Of a stretch of 64,000 bases of DNA, positions 51,651 to 62,398 are shown in pieces; position 1 is the first letter of the stretch, and the number at the start of each line of letters is the position of its first letter. The stretch lies in assembly GCA_963277665.1 (NCBI GenBank), contig OY728160.1:48654605-48718604 (forward strand), given 5' to 3'. Below the pieces are notes generated by a model. That model saw only the letters and a list, made by a program, of their open reading frames with translations. It was not told the DNA's origin and ran no database searches. The position numbers and the translations under genes were made by a program. The stretch comes from Viscum album (lineage: Eukaryota; Streptophyta; Magnoliopsida; Santalales; Viscaceae).

Positions 51651-51787
51651 ATAGGGATAATGCATCATGGGTCAACTTTCTTGTTAATATTAGACCAATG
51701 TCTTGAGGATCAGATCATCCCAGAATCAAGCGTACTATTAATGGGAACCCAATGGTTGGCTAGTACGTGAAGAATGAATATAGATCT

Positions 51788-51982
51788 TGTGTGGATCAGA
51801 ACTGAGTGATCTTATGTGGATATGCACCTGGTGATTCTATGGGGATTAGAAACTTGATATGTGGATCAACACCTACTAATACTGTGTGTATCATGACATA
51901 ACGATACTGTGTGTATCAACACCTAGGTATTCTTTATAGATCAGCACTGAGAGATCCTGTGTGGATCAGCAGTAGAACCCTA
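51788..51982 (+). repeat. Tandem array of a 25-bp unit in the element D LTR
   Basis: Eight units start at 51788, 51813, 51838 (shortened to 20 bp), 51858, 51883, 51908, 51933 and 51958. The core is TGTGTGGATCA followed by ACACCTG or GCACTGAG, then GATC or TATTC. Lengths are exactly 25 bp apart from unit 3. Confidence 0.88.
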
Positions 51983-52607
51983 GACAGAATAAGATGACCT
52001 AGCATTACGACTAATCATCTGTACATATGTACTTAATTTATACCTAGTTTGAGATTTGTGTTTTTTTGTTCTTTTTCATTGAGATCATGCATTTTGTTTT
52101 TCCTTTGTTAAAATTCCAAGAGACCTTGGGGAGTATCAGGGTCCCTACTGAGTATTGTTATACTCACCCTTACAGGGGCTTCACCCACAACTTGTATTGT
52201 CTTGCGTAGAAGACGAGTAGCTTGGTTGAGACAATAAGAGCATTGACCAAGCAATACAAGAAGGTGACTGGCTGAAGTGGAGAGTTTTGGAGATGACATG
52301 TACATATCATCCATGTAGGATCCTTAGTGGATGATATCTGGAGATTTTTTCTAATTTTTTTGTACTGTATCATTCAGTTGGGCTTGTTTTCTGACCCCAT
52401 TACATTCAGTACACACTTTTACTACTGTAGTTTTACATCGTTGTATCATCTAGTTGTGTTCATGGATTGTCTGTTTGTATAGGTTTAAAAAAAGTCCATC
52501 CTATTTTAGGGATATGATTTTCCACTATAATTTTCCAACCCCTGTATTATTGAATGTAGGCATGAGGTAGTCACGGCACATGACTCGAGGAACTGGTCAT
52601 GAAAAAT

Positions 52608-52619
52608 TGGTATCATAGG
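52608..52619 (+). other. Element D primer binding site (initiator tRNA-Met type)
   Basis: TGGTATCATAGG matches TGGTATCAGAGC at 9 of 12 positions, 8 bases after the LTR end. Confidence 0.8.
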
Positions 52620-52880
52620 AGTCGGTTCTACCAAAGAATTATAACTCTGATCTTTACAATATATCAATATTATTAAGTGTCTTGAGTGTTGATTTTAGTT
52701 CGGTGATTCCATTACTGGTGTGGTGACAGACGTATCCATACACCAAGACCCTGAATTCGGATTTCTAAATCGGTGCACGAAAACAATGATTGCATGTGTT
52801 TTGAAAATGTTATACGTTTAATCCCTTTAGATTCAACTCACCAGGTATAACTTTTTGACAATTTCACACCTATTTATTTT

Positions 52881-54060
52881 TAGGAATCCACCGCGTAGAC
52901 AACCTGCATGGATTCCAAAGAGAGTACATGATGATGTCCCATTGAGGGACAAGGCTTCGGTGTAAGGCCCCCTTAATATGTTGGCACCTTTGTGTGGTCA
53001 ACCATCGGAACCACCACTCGTAGGGCAGAAGTTTCCACCAACCACACTAGAAGACTATACACACTGACTAAGAACATTTCATGAGTTCCAGAGACTGAGG
53101 CCTCTATGGTTTTGGGGTGAGACATGTCCCCAGGAAGCCGAGGACTGGCTAGAGACTGTGGCATGGTTTTTTCTTATTTGAGATACGAGAAGATCAAATG
53201 GTGGTCATAGTTTCTAGCCTCTTCTAGGGCACTTCAAGGAGATGGTTGATTCTAGTGCTTTAGAGGCATGAGGTTGTGACACTATCATATTTGGAATTTG
53301 AGACCCTATTTTGGGCATAGTTTGTACCAGCAACTTTACGCTCAGTGCGTATCCAGGAGATGATTCACATACAATAGGGTAGCCTATCAGTGGACCAGTA
53401 CTCAGTGAGATTCAGAAAACTCTCATGATACTCCATCGACATGGTGTGGGACCCATTATTCAGGGCCCATACCTTTGAGAAGGGTCTCTGGTGAGATATC
53501 AGAATTTCAATGATATCACCAAATATCTCGACACAAGATGGAGTGATCAAGTGACCATTATTAGTGGAGTGAATCTTAGCTATATAGGCACCGATGGTGA
53601 GAGAAATCACTAGATGAAAGGTATCTGAGTAATCTACAACAGACAGTACGTAGATGACACAAAGGTCCAATCGGGCCAGAACATCTGGTGGACATCCATA
53701 GGACGCAGGGTCGAAGGTGTAGAGCTCATGAGGAAGAGGAGGTATTTTGAGGACTAAATCATGTTACTCTTATAGTGGTAATGGACATATGGCTCACATA
53801 AGTTTGACTCCCCAAATATAAGATCAAAATATGACCGAGGGATCATTGAGGTAGTGGTTGAGGATCGAGCGAGGGGGTCTGTAGGGCAGCAAATGTCATA
53901 GTGGGGCAAGTCGTGCATCAGATGGTGTACGAAGGTTTGAGGTTCTACCACCACCAATCCTAGGTGGTCCACCCCGACCATAGGGAGTATGTGTATAAAG
54001 GCAATATAAGCTATAGGTGGAAAAGGCCTATGACCACGGTGCTCTAGAAATGGTTAGACG
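52881..54060 (+). pseudogene. Element D gag, decayed
   Basis: The + strand near 53060-53165 reads FHEFQRLRPLWFWGE, then QEAEDWLETV, the typical gypsy gag entry (F-x-x-L-x-P-P-x-F-x-G ... EAExWL). Near 53375-53400 it reads LSVDQYSVRFRKLS, parallel to the gag block VxEYxxxFxxLSxYA. Many in-frame stops. A zinc knuckle would fall near 54020-54060 (YRWKRP region), but its Cys residues are not convincing. Longer open frames on the minus strand over the same stretch (53365-53670, 53754-53981) have no domain and are taken as chance. Confidence 0.6.
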
Positions 54061-54089
54061 TATGATCTGTTTCTATTCTACCCTACCTA

Positions 54090-54400
54090 CAGTTCTTATA
54101 GACAAAGCTGTCTGTCACTCATTTATTTCCATGACACTCATTCAGATCTCATAGATTCCGATGGAGCTGTTGGCTTGATCCTTATGATTAGATAATCGTA
54201 TGGGGGGAATATTAGATAATTACACACTAGTTTATATAGTGTGAGATAACTTTATAAGGATAGGGCTTCGACAAGGATCTCCTTGTAGCAGCATCTTGGT
54301 CGTACGACGTCATCTTGGGTATGAAGTGGCTATACATAGTCTATGCTCAAATCAATTGTTTTATGCGCAATTTGCGGTGCTTAGTGATAATGGGATTAGT
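54090..54400 (+). pseudogene. Element D aspartic protease remnant
   Basis: Near 54100-54165 the + strand reads DKAVCHSFISMTLI, which corresponds to the active-site block DSGATHSFIS with the catalytic triad destroyed. Near 54290-54350 it reads WSYDVILGMKWL followed by YAQINC, the well-kept flap-side block DVILGMDWL ... A-x-IDC of gypsy protease. The protease would cut the polyprotein in the particle. Frames are broken between the two blocks. Confidence 0.8.
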
Positions 54401-54559
54401 TTTCCCTTCACCGGTGATAAGGAAAACTTTGTAGCACACGATGAACTCTCTCAATGTATGGTTTATCCGATCACTCATCAGATGGATAGCCATACCCTCA
54501 GAGCTATTCACGTGAGGAGTCTGAGTAATCATATAGTTGGGGACCAATATGTTTTTGTA

Positions 54560-55290
54560 TTTCTTAATGATGTTATGAGACTACCTCCTCATAGAAAGGT
54601 AGACTAAAACATCAACATATACACCAGGATGACATAGATAACCACACCATCATATCAGATAACCCCGCGGAGCTTTATGAGTTGTAGGTACAGTTGGAGG
54701 ACTAGCTGTGAAATGGGTTCATATGGCCCATTGTTTCTCCATGGCCATCCCTGATTTGGTTCTCCAAGAAGGCATATGTGAGTATAAGGATTTTTGTGGA
54801 TTATCAGTCCCTTAACCAGGTTTTCATTAATAAAAAGTTTACACTCCTGAGGATCGATGATCTCTTCGACCAGCTAATGGGAGGTCGATGTTTTTTGAAG
54901 ACAGATCATAGATCAGTGTATCACCAGCTCAGAGTAGGGAATGAGGACATACCGAAGACAGACATCAGATGTTGGTATGGCCATTATGAGTTCTTGGTGA
55001 TGACATTCAGCATGACTAACACTCTGGAAGTTTTAACAGGGTTCACGAATTGGATCTTCTAGCTTTACCTCAATCACTACATGGTGGTTTTCATTGATGA
55101 CATCTTTATATACTCAGCGTTAGATGAGGAGCACTACACACACCTATATATAGTTCTAGATACACTCCGAGATCACTAGAATTATGGAAATATCTCAATG
55201 TTCTTTTTATGGATACGGAAAGTCATCTTCTCAGAGCACGTTATCTATGAGGACAGATTTGTAGTAGATCAAGAAAAATAGGGGCAATTA
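54560..55290 (+). pseudogene. Element D reverse transcriptase
   Basis: Frame 54778-55062 contains VDYQSLNQVFINKKFTLL, RIDDLFDQLMGGRCFLKTD (catalytic D kept), RSVYHQLRVGNEDIPKTD and GHYEFLVMTFSMTN. The same phase continues past a stop at 55060 to the active site FIDDIFIYS at 55090. Upstream, LPPHRKVD near 54580 and a decayed stretch to 54777 give the N-terminal part. Downstream, a shift to another phase occurs before 55296. Copies RNA to DNA in functional relatives. Stops and at least one frameshift make it inactive. Confidence 0.93.
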
Positions 55291-55900
55291 TATCTTTGGA
55301 TCCTCCCAGTAGTGTGACTGAGGTACGGAGTGTTCTGGGATTGTTTGGGTTCTATAGAAGATTCGTACCCAAAATTTCAAAATTTGTGACACCCTTGACA
55401 TATTTGAAAATAAAGGTATATCCCTTTGTGTGGATGGATAGATGTGAAGGGAATTTTCAGGAGGAGAGGAAGAGAATGATGAGTGCCCCCATATTCATGC
55501 TACTATAAGTGCACATAGTGTATGTAGTCTAATGCGATGCATCAAGAAGTATAGTAGGTTGTGTCATGTTGTAAGAGTGAGTGGTGATCACCAACGGCTC
55601 ACAACAATTGATACATCATGAGAACAACTATTCTACCCATGACCAGGAGTAAGAAGTAGTGGTCTTTGCGCTAAGGTTTTGGCTGCACAACATGATGGGA
55701 GAACAATTTACAGTATTATGTGATCACAAGAGTATCAGATATATCTTCTCATAGAAGGACCTGAACATGAGCCAATGATGATGGTTAGAGTTCCTCTAGG
55801 AGTAAGACATTGAGATAGTTTAAACTCTTGGGAAGGGGAACGTAGTAGAAGATACACTTATCAGGAGGTCTCTTCTACAGTTGCTGAGTGAGGCAATATA
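55291..55900 (+). pseudogene. Element D RT connection and RNase H
   Basis: Frame 55296-55508 has SVTEVRSVLGLFGFYRRFVP, then PLTYLK and SAPIFMLL, the gypsy thumb/connection block. RNase H follows: CDASRSIVGCVML near 55535, NYSTHDQE near 55628, VVFALRFWLHNMMGEQF near 55660, LCDHKSIRYIFS near 55720 and WLEFL near 55785, ending with GKGNVVEDTLIRRSLL near 55840. The catalytic blocks CDAS, the E of the THDxE block and the D of CDHKS are visible. Several in-frame stops. Confidence 0.9.
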
Positions 55901-56089
55901 GATGTTGGACGCATTGCTGTTATCCATCATGGATAGTGATGGAGAAACATACCTCTTGTCTATGAAATTTACTCCCCCACTCCATCAGTGAGTCAGGAAG
56001 GTACAGCTTGGGGACGTATAATGTTAGTCTATAAATGCACATATATCCTCATGATAGGCTCATGATGGATTTTTTTTGAAAGTGGGGAG

Positions 56090-56900
56090 CACTTCATCCT
56101 ATTAAAAGGATGAACCATGGTACCAGTGAAGCTATGAGAGGAGGTGTTGGGGGAGTTCCTTGTATCCCCTTTAGCAGTGCAACCTGGTGATGCGAAGAAC
56201 TACCAGGACCTCTGGAGTCATTACTGGAGGCCATGGATAAAGAAATTGGTGGTAGAGTTTGTATCATGATGCCTCACTTTTTCAAAAGTGAAGGTGGAGC
56301 ATCAAGTACAAGTAGGCTTAGCTCATCCACTTGAGGTACAAGAGTTTAAGTGGGATGGTATCTCCAGGGAAATCATGATAGGGGCTACCGCGTATGTCCA
56401 GGGGGCCACGATTACATCTAGGTGATCATTTATCGGCTCAGCAATTCATCCCGCTTCCTACCCATCCGAGAGTAGGGATTAGAAGACGGATTGGGATACC
56501 ACTACGTGCAAGATATTGTGTGACTTCATGGGGATCCATTGACGATCTTCTTAGATTTCTATTCACCTTTTACATCCCTATTGTGGAAGGGATTATTGGA
56601 GACATTCACGACTCAGCAATTCTTGAGAACCTCCTTTCACCCTCAAACATATGGTCAGACGGAGCAGAAAATACAGACACTGAAGGACATGCTTCATGCT
56701 TGTTTCATCAATTTTGGCCATATGTGGGAGGACCACCGGCCACTGGTGCATTTGACATACAATATTAGTCATCACTCTACAATTGTCATGGATCCATTTG
56801 AGGTCATGTACTGGGGACCATGTAGTTCACTTCTTTGATGGACAGACCAAGGGGAGTTAGCACATTTGGGTCCAGAATTGGTATAGGCTACCATAGTGAA
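56090..56900 (+). pseudogene. Element D integrase
   Basis: The zinc-binding region is decayed, but LAVQPGDAKNYQDLW then WIKKLVVEFVS (about 56170-56265) mark the H2C2 domain, where His has become Gln and the Cys pair is partly lost. KVEHQVQVGLAHPLEVQEFKW follows near 56290-56350. The core C-terminal block is clear in frame 56539-56838: FHPQTYGQTEQKIQTLKDM near 56635, CFINFGHMWEDHRPLVHL, YNISHHSTI and PFEVMYWGPC. The catalytic Glu position (GQTEQ) is kept. Integrase inserts the cDNA into the host chromosome. The frame is broken in the middle of the core. Confidence 0.9.
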
Positions 56901-57440
56901 AGTGCAGATCATCTAGGAGAGGATGATGACTACACATAGCTGGAAGTAGTCTTATGGCAACATAAGAAAAATACCCTTGGAGTTTGAGGAGGGATACCAT
57001 GCCTTGCTATGGGTCATAACTCAATGAGGATTATGGTGGATTGTTCGGGGCCACAAGCTATGTCTGAGGTTCATCAGACCCTTCCAGATCCTTATCAGAG
57101 TAGGCGAGGTGTCTTACCATCTATCTCTTCCCCCACAGATGCCTTGGGTGCACAATGTTTTCCTTGTTTTGTAGATGAGGTGGTATGTACATGATCCATT
57201 TCATGTTATCGACTGGGGAAAGATGAACATTGATGATGGGGGGATGTTTTCAAACATCCCATGGAGATAGAGGATCGATAGGAGCAAGTCCTTCATAGGC
57301 AGTCCATCCCTATAGTATGAGTTTTTTGGAGGCATGGGAATCTCCAGGAGAGCACATGGGAGCGTGAGGCACATATATGTTCTCTGTACCCCCAATTTTC
57401 CCTAGTTTTGTTATATCTTTCAGGGATTAAAATCTCTAAT
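56860..57440 (+). pseudogene. Element D integrase C-terminus and chromodomain remnant
   Basis: The + strand reads LGPELV near 56870, then IRKIPLEFEEGYHALLWV (GPY/F-type module), RFIRPFQILIRVGEVSYHL near 57075, VHNVF and DPFHVIDW near 57200. The last part, near 57255-57400, reads SIPIV then VFWRHGNLQESTWERE and LYPQF, resembling the chromodomain block VKVLWRNxxxEExTWExE of Tekay-type elements. Chromodomains steer integration toward heterochromatin. Stops interrupt the frame at several points. Confidence 0.82.
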
Positions 57441-57450
57441 GTGTAGAGAA
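57441..57450 (+). other. Element D polypurine tract, decayed
   Basis: GTGTAGAGAA directly before the 3' LTR start. Weakened by substitutions. Confidence 0.45.
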
Positions 57451-58183
57451 TGTAATGATCTAAATTTATATATAATTTTTTTAAAATTATTTGGGATTAT
57501 TACGATTCTGGGAAAATTAATGGCACTTTATTCTGAGACTCGGTGTGCCCGGAATGGAATTTTAAACTTTTTATGATAAGTTCTTTAATCATTTGGGCGG
57601 TGTTAGATAAATTTTGAAACAGTTATCAGAATTGAAGATTGAGGGAGACGTTGAACTCACTACATTTAGATTCTCTTACAAGAGGCTTAACATCGACCGC
57701 AATAGGTAGAGAGAAAAAGTTATTTTTTTATTTTTTTTAAAGATTAATAAAATAACATATAAATTTTATATTATTTTTATTACCTTATGTTGAGCGGATG
57801 TGGAGGGACCGATGGGTTGTCAAGTCATTTAATGGCTTAAATCTTCATTTGTGTAACCACATCGTTGAGAATAAGTGGTACATTCATTATTGAACCTCAT
57901 TAAACTCTCATTGCATAAATCTCCAATATCCTCTATTTAAATGAAGATCGAGTGTTGGTCTTTTACATAGTAGTGAGGATCCTCTAAGGATGTACCACAT
58001 CATCTTCCAACAACAATGAATGGAAGCTCAAACGATGTTGTTTGAGGAATCGATCTAGGATTAACGAAAGTCGACGACAGCAAAAAACAAGAAAAATTCT
58101 CTCTCCACAACCGTGAAATCGAATGGTTCACGAAGTTGGGGGTTTTGTCTTGATTTAATTATGAGTGTTTTAAGATGAATTAA
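57451..58183 (+). repeat. Element D 3' LTR, first 733 bp
   Basis: Aligned with 49908-50660 throughout, with many substitutions. It stops where element C begins. The remaining 2 kb or so should appear to the right of element C, outside the window. Confidence 0.85.
58179..58183 (+). repeat. Predicted target-site duplication of element C (ATTAA)
   Basis: Five bases before the TG of element C. The partner copy would lie beyond the window, so this is unconfirmed. Confidence 0.5.
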
Positions 58184-59783
58184 TGTATAGACCCGAAGTT
58201 TGACGTACATGGACTTTACATTACTTTTGAGGAATACTTAGTACATTACAAAAACACCCACACAAGGACCGTAATAGTTTAGTGTCTTTGGAAACTCAGA
58301 CTATAATCTTCTAATCGTGGTGAAAGATCTTCAAAATCTCTCATAAAGATCTTCCTTTTTTTTACCTAAAACCTTTCTTTATATCCTGGGGAAAAGAAAA
58401 CATAAAAGGGTGAGATCAAATGCTCAGTAAGGGTAAACAAAAGAAATATCAATCACATCATATTCATAAGAACATAACATTTTGGAAATCATAACCTGCA
58501 AAAGAGAGCATAATTTCATAATCATGGGATAAATCATGGCAGTGAAAAGTAATCCCAATAATCATAACTTAAAACATGAAACTTTGTGGCATACACACAT
58601 AATCATAGAGAATCATTTCTTGTTAGTCAAGACTAATTGCCAAGACTATCTTAGTGGACAAAGTCCCCTTCTGAATCGAGTAACCCTCGTTTCAGTCCTG
58701 TTTCACTGAACCGGTATAACCTACCGTTCCAGCCCTGTCTATCTCATGAGATATAAAATCTTTACCCAATGCATTGGAGGGAGATATAGGTCCCACCCAT
58801 CTTGTAATGAATCCTTTCTTATGTGTGCCACATAATCATAAACCATACATCATAGCGTAACCCATGTAATAAAAATGGGATTCTTAAACAACATGACATC
58901 ATAAAACAATTCATATAAGATAAAGGAATTCATAAAAATATTTTCATCACAAAATAATCAAATCCATTTAATAATAGGGATAAAAACAGAACCCTTTTAT
59001 TATCTTAGATGGAAAATAATTTTGATAAAATACATGAACTCCATTCTTGAGGAAAATATCCTTTCTACCTCAAAAACACTTTTCCTTTTTTAACATGTCA
59101 TAAAACTTTAAACTAAAAGAAGTTGATTAAAAATAAACTTGAATACTTACAAAGGAAGCTTCTTGGAAATAATGTTTTAAGAATCCATTCATGCCGTATA
59201 AGTTAAAAAAACATTCTTCGTACTTTTGTCGGAAAAGTCAAAAAGTACCTCGTACGAAAAAAAAACGACAAAAGATTCCTTTCATATTCTTTACTAAAAA
59301 CTCACCGAAGGGTAAAATTGGATTTAAACTATTGTAAGTGGATGGAAACAATATTACATATTGAGGGAACATGGATGTGGATGATAAAATACACCCCAGT
59401 AAATACTTACGAATAAACAATCTCGGATAAAAATGAGATTGTGGTATTTTCCCTTACCTTAGGTCCGATTTGCTTTGTACGTGTCCGAAGCTCCTGTATA
59501 ATGGTATAAATAATGTCATTGACTTATTACAGAATCATATTCATTGTTATGATATCATATTTGGTTCACTTATGACATTATATTACCCGTTCTTTTGTAA
59601 ATTCCATGTTAAAGAAGCGTTTTGGGTAAAATCGTTTCTTTTATCGTAGGTGTTTTGACTTGTTGTTCTTGACATTATTATTACTTATATCATGATTTAA
59701 TTACTTCCAGAATATAAAATATGATTTATATATCATATATATTCAGTATATATATATATAATAGATAGATAAATGAAAAACAC

Positions 59784-59821
59784 CGTTCATGGAGACGGTA
59801 GTCCGTACGTACGCATGAACG
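59784..59821 (-). other. Hairpin 3, element C
   Basis: 8-bp stem CGTTCATG/CATGAACG. The minus-strand loop is CGTACGTACGGACTACCGTC plus TC. Confidence 0.75.
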
Positions 59822-59980
59822 CTGTTTTCCTTTCCCTATGGTCTTGAATGGAAGTAAGTAGATGACATACATATATATATATACATAAATCCAGTAGCTT
59901 TATAATGTCATATATTTCATTATTATTTCTTATATATACTTTATAATCATTCTTAAATGGTTAACATGGAGAATGAATCT

Positions 59981-60025
59981 CATCGCGTCGTGGAGACGGT
60001 AGTCCGTACGTACGCACGAGCGATG
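59981..60025 (-). other. Hairpin 2, element C
   Basis: The + strand arms CATCGCGTCGTG (59981-59992) and CACGAGCGATG (60015-60025) pair over 11 bp with one bulged base. The loop again carries GTACGTACGG and TACCGTCTC on the minus strand. Confidence 0.75.
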
Positions 60026-60166
60026 ATATCATTTCCATAAATATTGAATTGAATTGGAGTGGATTATACAATATATAAGAATCAATATGATGTTTTAATA
60101 ACTATTTATAGTTATTCTTTACACCATTATACCCATCCATGTAAGGTGGTGGTGGAAAATAGATTA

Positions 60167-60211
60167 CACCACGGCGTGGAGACGGTATTCCGTACGTACG
60201 CACGCGCGGTG
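60167..60211 (-). other. Hairpin 1, element C
   Basis: The + strand arms CACCACGGCGTG (60167-60178) and CACGCGCGGTG (60201-60211) pair with one bulge and one mismatch. The loop carries CGTACGTACGG and TACCGTCTC on the minus strand. Confidence 0.7.
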
Positions 60212-60546
60212 ATTTCTTTTTCCGTAGGATAGATAGATGGTGAAATAGGGTTGTTTCATACTTATAATAACATATCAGTATATGAGTGATACTGATTTTA
60301 TTACTTCATAATGAAACAACCTAAGAAGAAGAAGTGGAAGAAGAAATAAAGATGAAAGAATTGGTAACGGTAATTACCTCTTCTTTGAAGCGCCTTTTGG
60401 AGACCTCCTCTTAGGGAACTAAAATTGGTCTTTGAGGAAGACCATAACCTCTAGGATGTTTCTAGGGAAGTGGAGAAGAGATTTCGGCAGGGTTTGGCCG
60501 AGCTTGAGTGCTCAAATTGGTGTGTGGAGGAGGGGAAGGAGGTGCC

Positions 60547-60557
60547 CTTTTATAAGG
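60547..60557 (-). promoter_or_regulatory. TATA box of element C LTR
   Basis: The minus strand reads CCTTATAAAAGGGC here, in the same C-rich context as in element B. Confidence 0.65.
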
Positions 60558-62384
60558 GAGGAGAGGGGCACCTTAGGAATATCTCAAAATATTATTTTAT
60601 ATTAAAGTCAAAATCGGTTTATAATGGTTCCAAAGGGTCTTATTTCGAAGCTAAAGTGGGGAAGGGTAAAAATACTATCAACCAATGAGATTTAGACAAG
60701 TTTATGGTATTATTTTAACCTTATCAATTAGATTTAACTCTAAGTTAAATAATTTAACTTTCACCGTGTCTTTTTGTTTTCTTTCACTATATGGTTAATA
60801 CACTTACTATAACATGCCAAACGAACCCCAAATTGTTTATTATTAATATATATATCCTTATCTAAGTCATTTGGCCTAACCTTAGATTTTTAGGAATAAA
60901 ATAACAATTAATAATATAATATTTGATTTAAAAACTATTTTGTGTCAATTCTGACACTATTTGATATATGATTTTTGTGAAAGTCATAACAGAATTATAT
61001 GTTCGAAAAAAGTAGATTAAATAAACACTAATATATCATAGTAACCTAGAAAATTAGTGGAATTCATAAAAAGTTTTAAATTACATTTATTTTGGTATTT
61101 ATAATATCAATTATTTCAATATTTCATTAATAAGATAATTACTGCATCATCATTGTGTCAAAAATAAATTAAATTATTTGATGTCTAACAATTATAAATA
61201 AAATACCATCATGTAGGAAATATTTTTAGCTTTCTAATGAATATTTACAATCTAATATATCTTTTGTATAACCCTATATTAAAATGTTTTAGTAAATAAA
61301 CTTTCATTTTAACTCTTTTAACTCTTCTTTGAATTAAATAATAATAAATGTCCTAATCTAATCCAAGTGGGCCTAAATGGTCATATTTTATTCCTAAGCT
61401 TGTTTTTGGTCGAATTACACTTGTCCAATAGAATTAGGACATGTGTTAGGGTAATAGTAATATCATATTTACCCTTAGTTACCCTATTTACTATTAACAG
61501 CGGTAAAAAAAAGTAAAAAGTTACTATTCACCAAAAAATTATTTTTATCTCATTGAACCACATTTTACTTACTGATATCAACCATGTCTGTCGGATTTTC
61601 GAAATTCCATTCACAGAAGCGGTAAAATTAAGTTTTATGCAAAATTTAGTTTTTAACCTACCACTTAGTGGTTTCACTATTCATCAAAAATTGAAGTTTT
61701 TCAGAAAAAGGCCAAAATTTCACCCTAAGCTATAATTGATATTCCGAATTCAAAAATGATTTCTATTTTACAAAATTCTCAACATATAAGTTGCATTAAT
61801 TAAATTAATTTCCGCTGTCACAACAAATAGCGTGTTTTTAAGAGATAATAACTATCAAAAGATTGACACTTGTTTATAACTGCTTTAAATGTGAAATTAC
61901 ATCCAATGACCAACATTGTATTAAATTGTAAAAATATATTCTAAATATACTTTAAAACCACTCAAATTAATAATTTATCAATATTAATTATTTCGATTAA
62001 AAAAGTTGTTATTAATTAAAATTTAGTAATTTTTACTATTCATCAGAATATGAAAGTTATCCGAAAAGTACCAAAATTTCACCTTAGGCTAAATTCAATA
62101 CTCCGAATCCATAAATGAAGTCCATTTTGAGAGCTAAAATTTCTAAAATTTTAAAAAGTGGTTATTACTATTCATAACGGCTAGTTTTACTAATATTTTA
62201 ATAGCATATCGTTGTTTCGTGAAACTCAGTATTGCGTACTACACACGCTATCGAGGAAGGTTGCGATTGCGTGTAATTCAAGGAAAGTCAAGGATGCGTG
62301 TTGTGCAAGCTCCTTTTGGTGTAGCGTACAACACAAGACATTAGTGAAATAAAAAAAAAAATCATAAAATATTGGGCTGTTACA

Positions 62385-62398
62385 TTCTACCCCCCTTA
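62385..62398 (-). other. Element C polypurine tract
   Basis: The minus strand reads TAAGGGGGGTAGAA directly before TGTAACAGCCC. Confidence 0.88.

Larger units (their letters stand above)
49908..52599 (+). repeat. Element D 5' LTR (about 2.69 kb)
   Basis: Starts TGTAAAGACT, parallel to TGTAATGATC of the 3' LTR at 57451. The end is placed at GGTCA (52599), 8 bases before the primer binding site; an end a few bases later is possible. Matching landmarks in both LTRs include CCCGGTGTTCCC/CTCGGTGTGCCC, AAGATTAATAAAATAACAT, TCCTCTATTTAAATG (TATA-like) and TTTAAGATGAATTAA-type sequence just before the insertion point of C. Confidence 0.82.
49908..58183 (+). mobile_element. Element D: Ty3/gypsy chromovirus (Tekay/Del-like), decayed and interrupted by element C
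   Basis: 49908-50660 matches 57451-58183, the start of both LTRs. Between them, in order on the + strand, are a primer binding site, gag, protease, RT, RNase H, integrase and a chromodomain-like tail. This order, with integrase last, is Ty3/gypsy, and the tail marks a chromovirus. All domains carry stops and shifts. The 3' LTR is cut at 58183 by element C; the remainder should lie beyond the right edge. Within the LTR, a GC-rich block and a 25-bp tandem repeat stand out against the AT-rich surroundings. Confidence 0.9.
58386..60377 (-). other. Candidate leader intron in element C LTR
   Basis: The minus strand has GAAGAG|GTAATTA at 60377 and TGTTTTCTTTTCCCCAG|G ending at 58386, enclosing 1992 bp with all three hairpins. 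Equivalent sites exist in B and F at similar spacing. Confidence 0.42.
58184..62384 (-). repeat. Element C 3' LTR (4201 bp)
   Basis: On the minus strand it begins TGTAACAGCCC at 62384 and ends GGGTCTATACA at 58184. Collinear with the B LTRs: U3 motifs at 62230-62330, TATA box at 60547-60557, donor-like site at 60377, hairpins 1 to 3 at 60211, 60025 and 59821, acceptor-like site at 58386. Confidence 0.9.

Noticed and set aside
53365..53981. Open frames on the minus strand inside element D (53365-53670, 53754-53981, 52973-53164).
   Set aside because: They oppose the gag relic on the plus strand and carry no motif.
59743..59764. AT-dinucleotide run as a possible satellite or origin.
   Set aside because: Short and imperfect, as is common in AT-rich LTR DNA.
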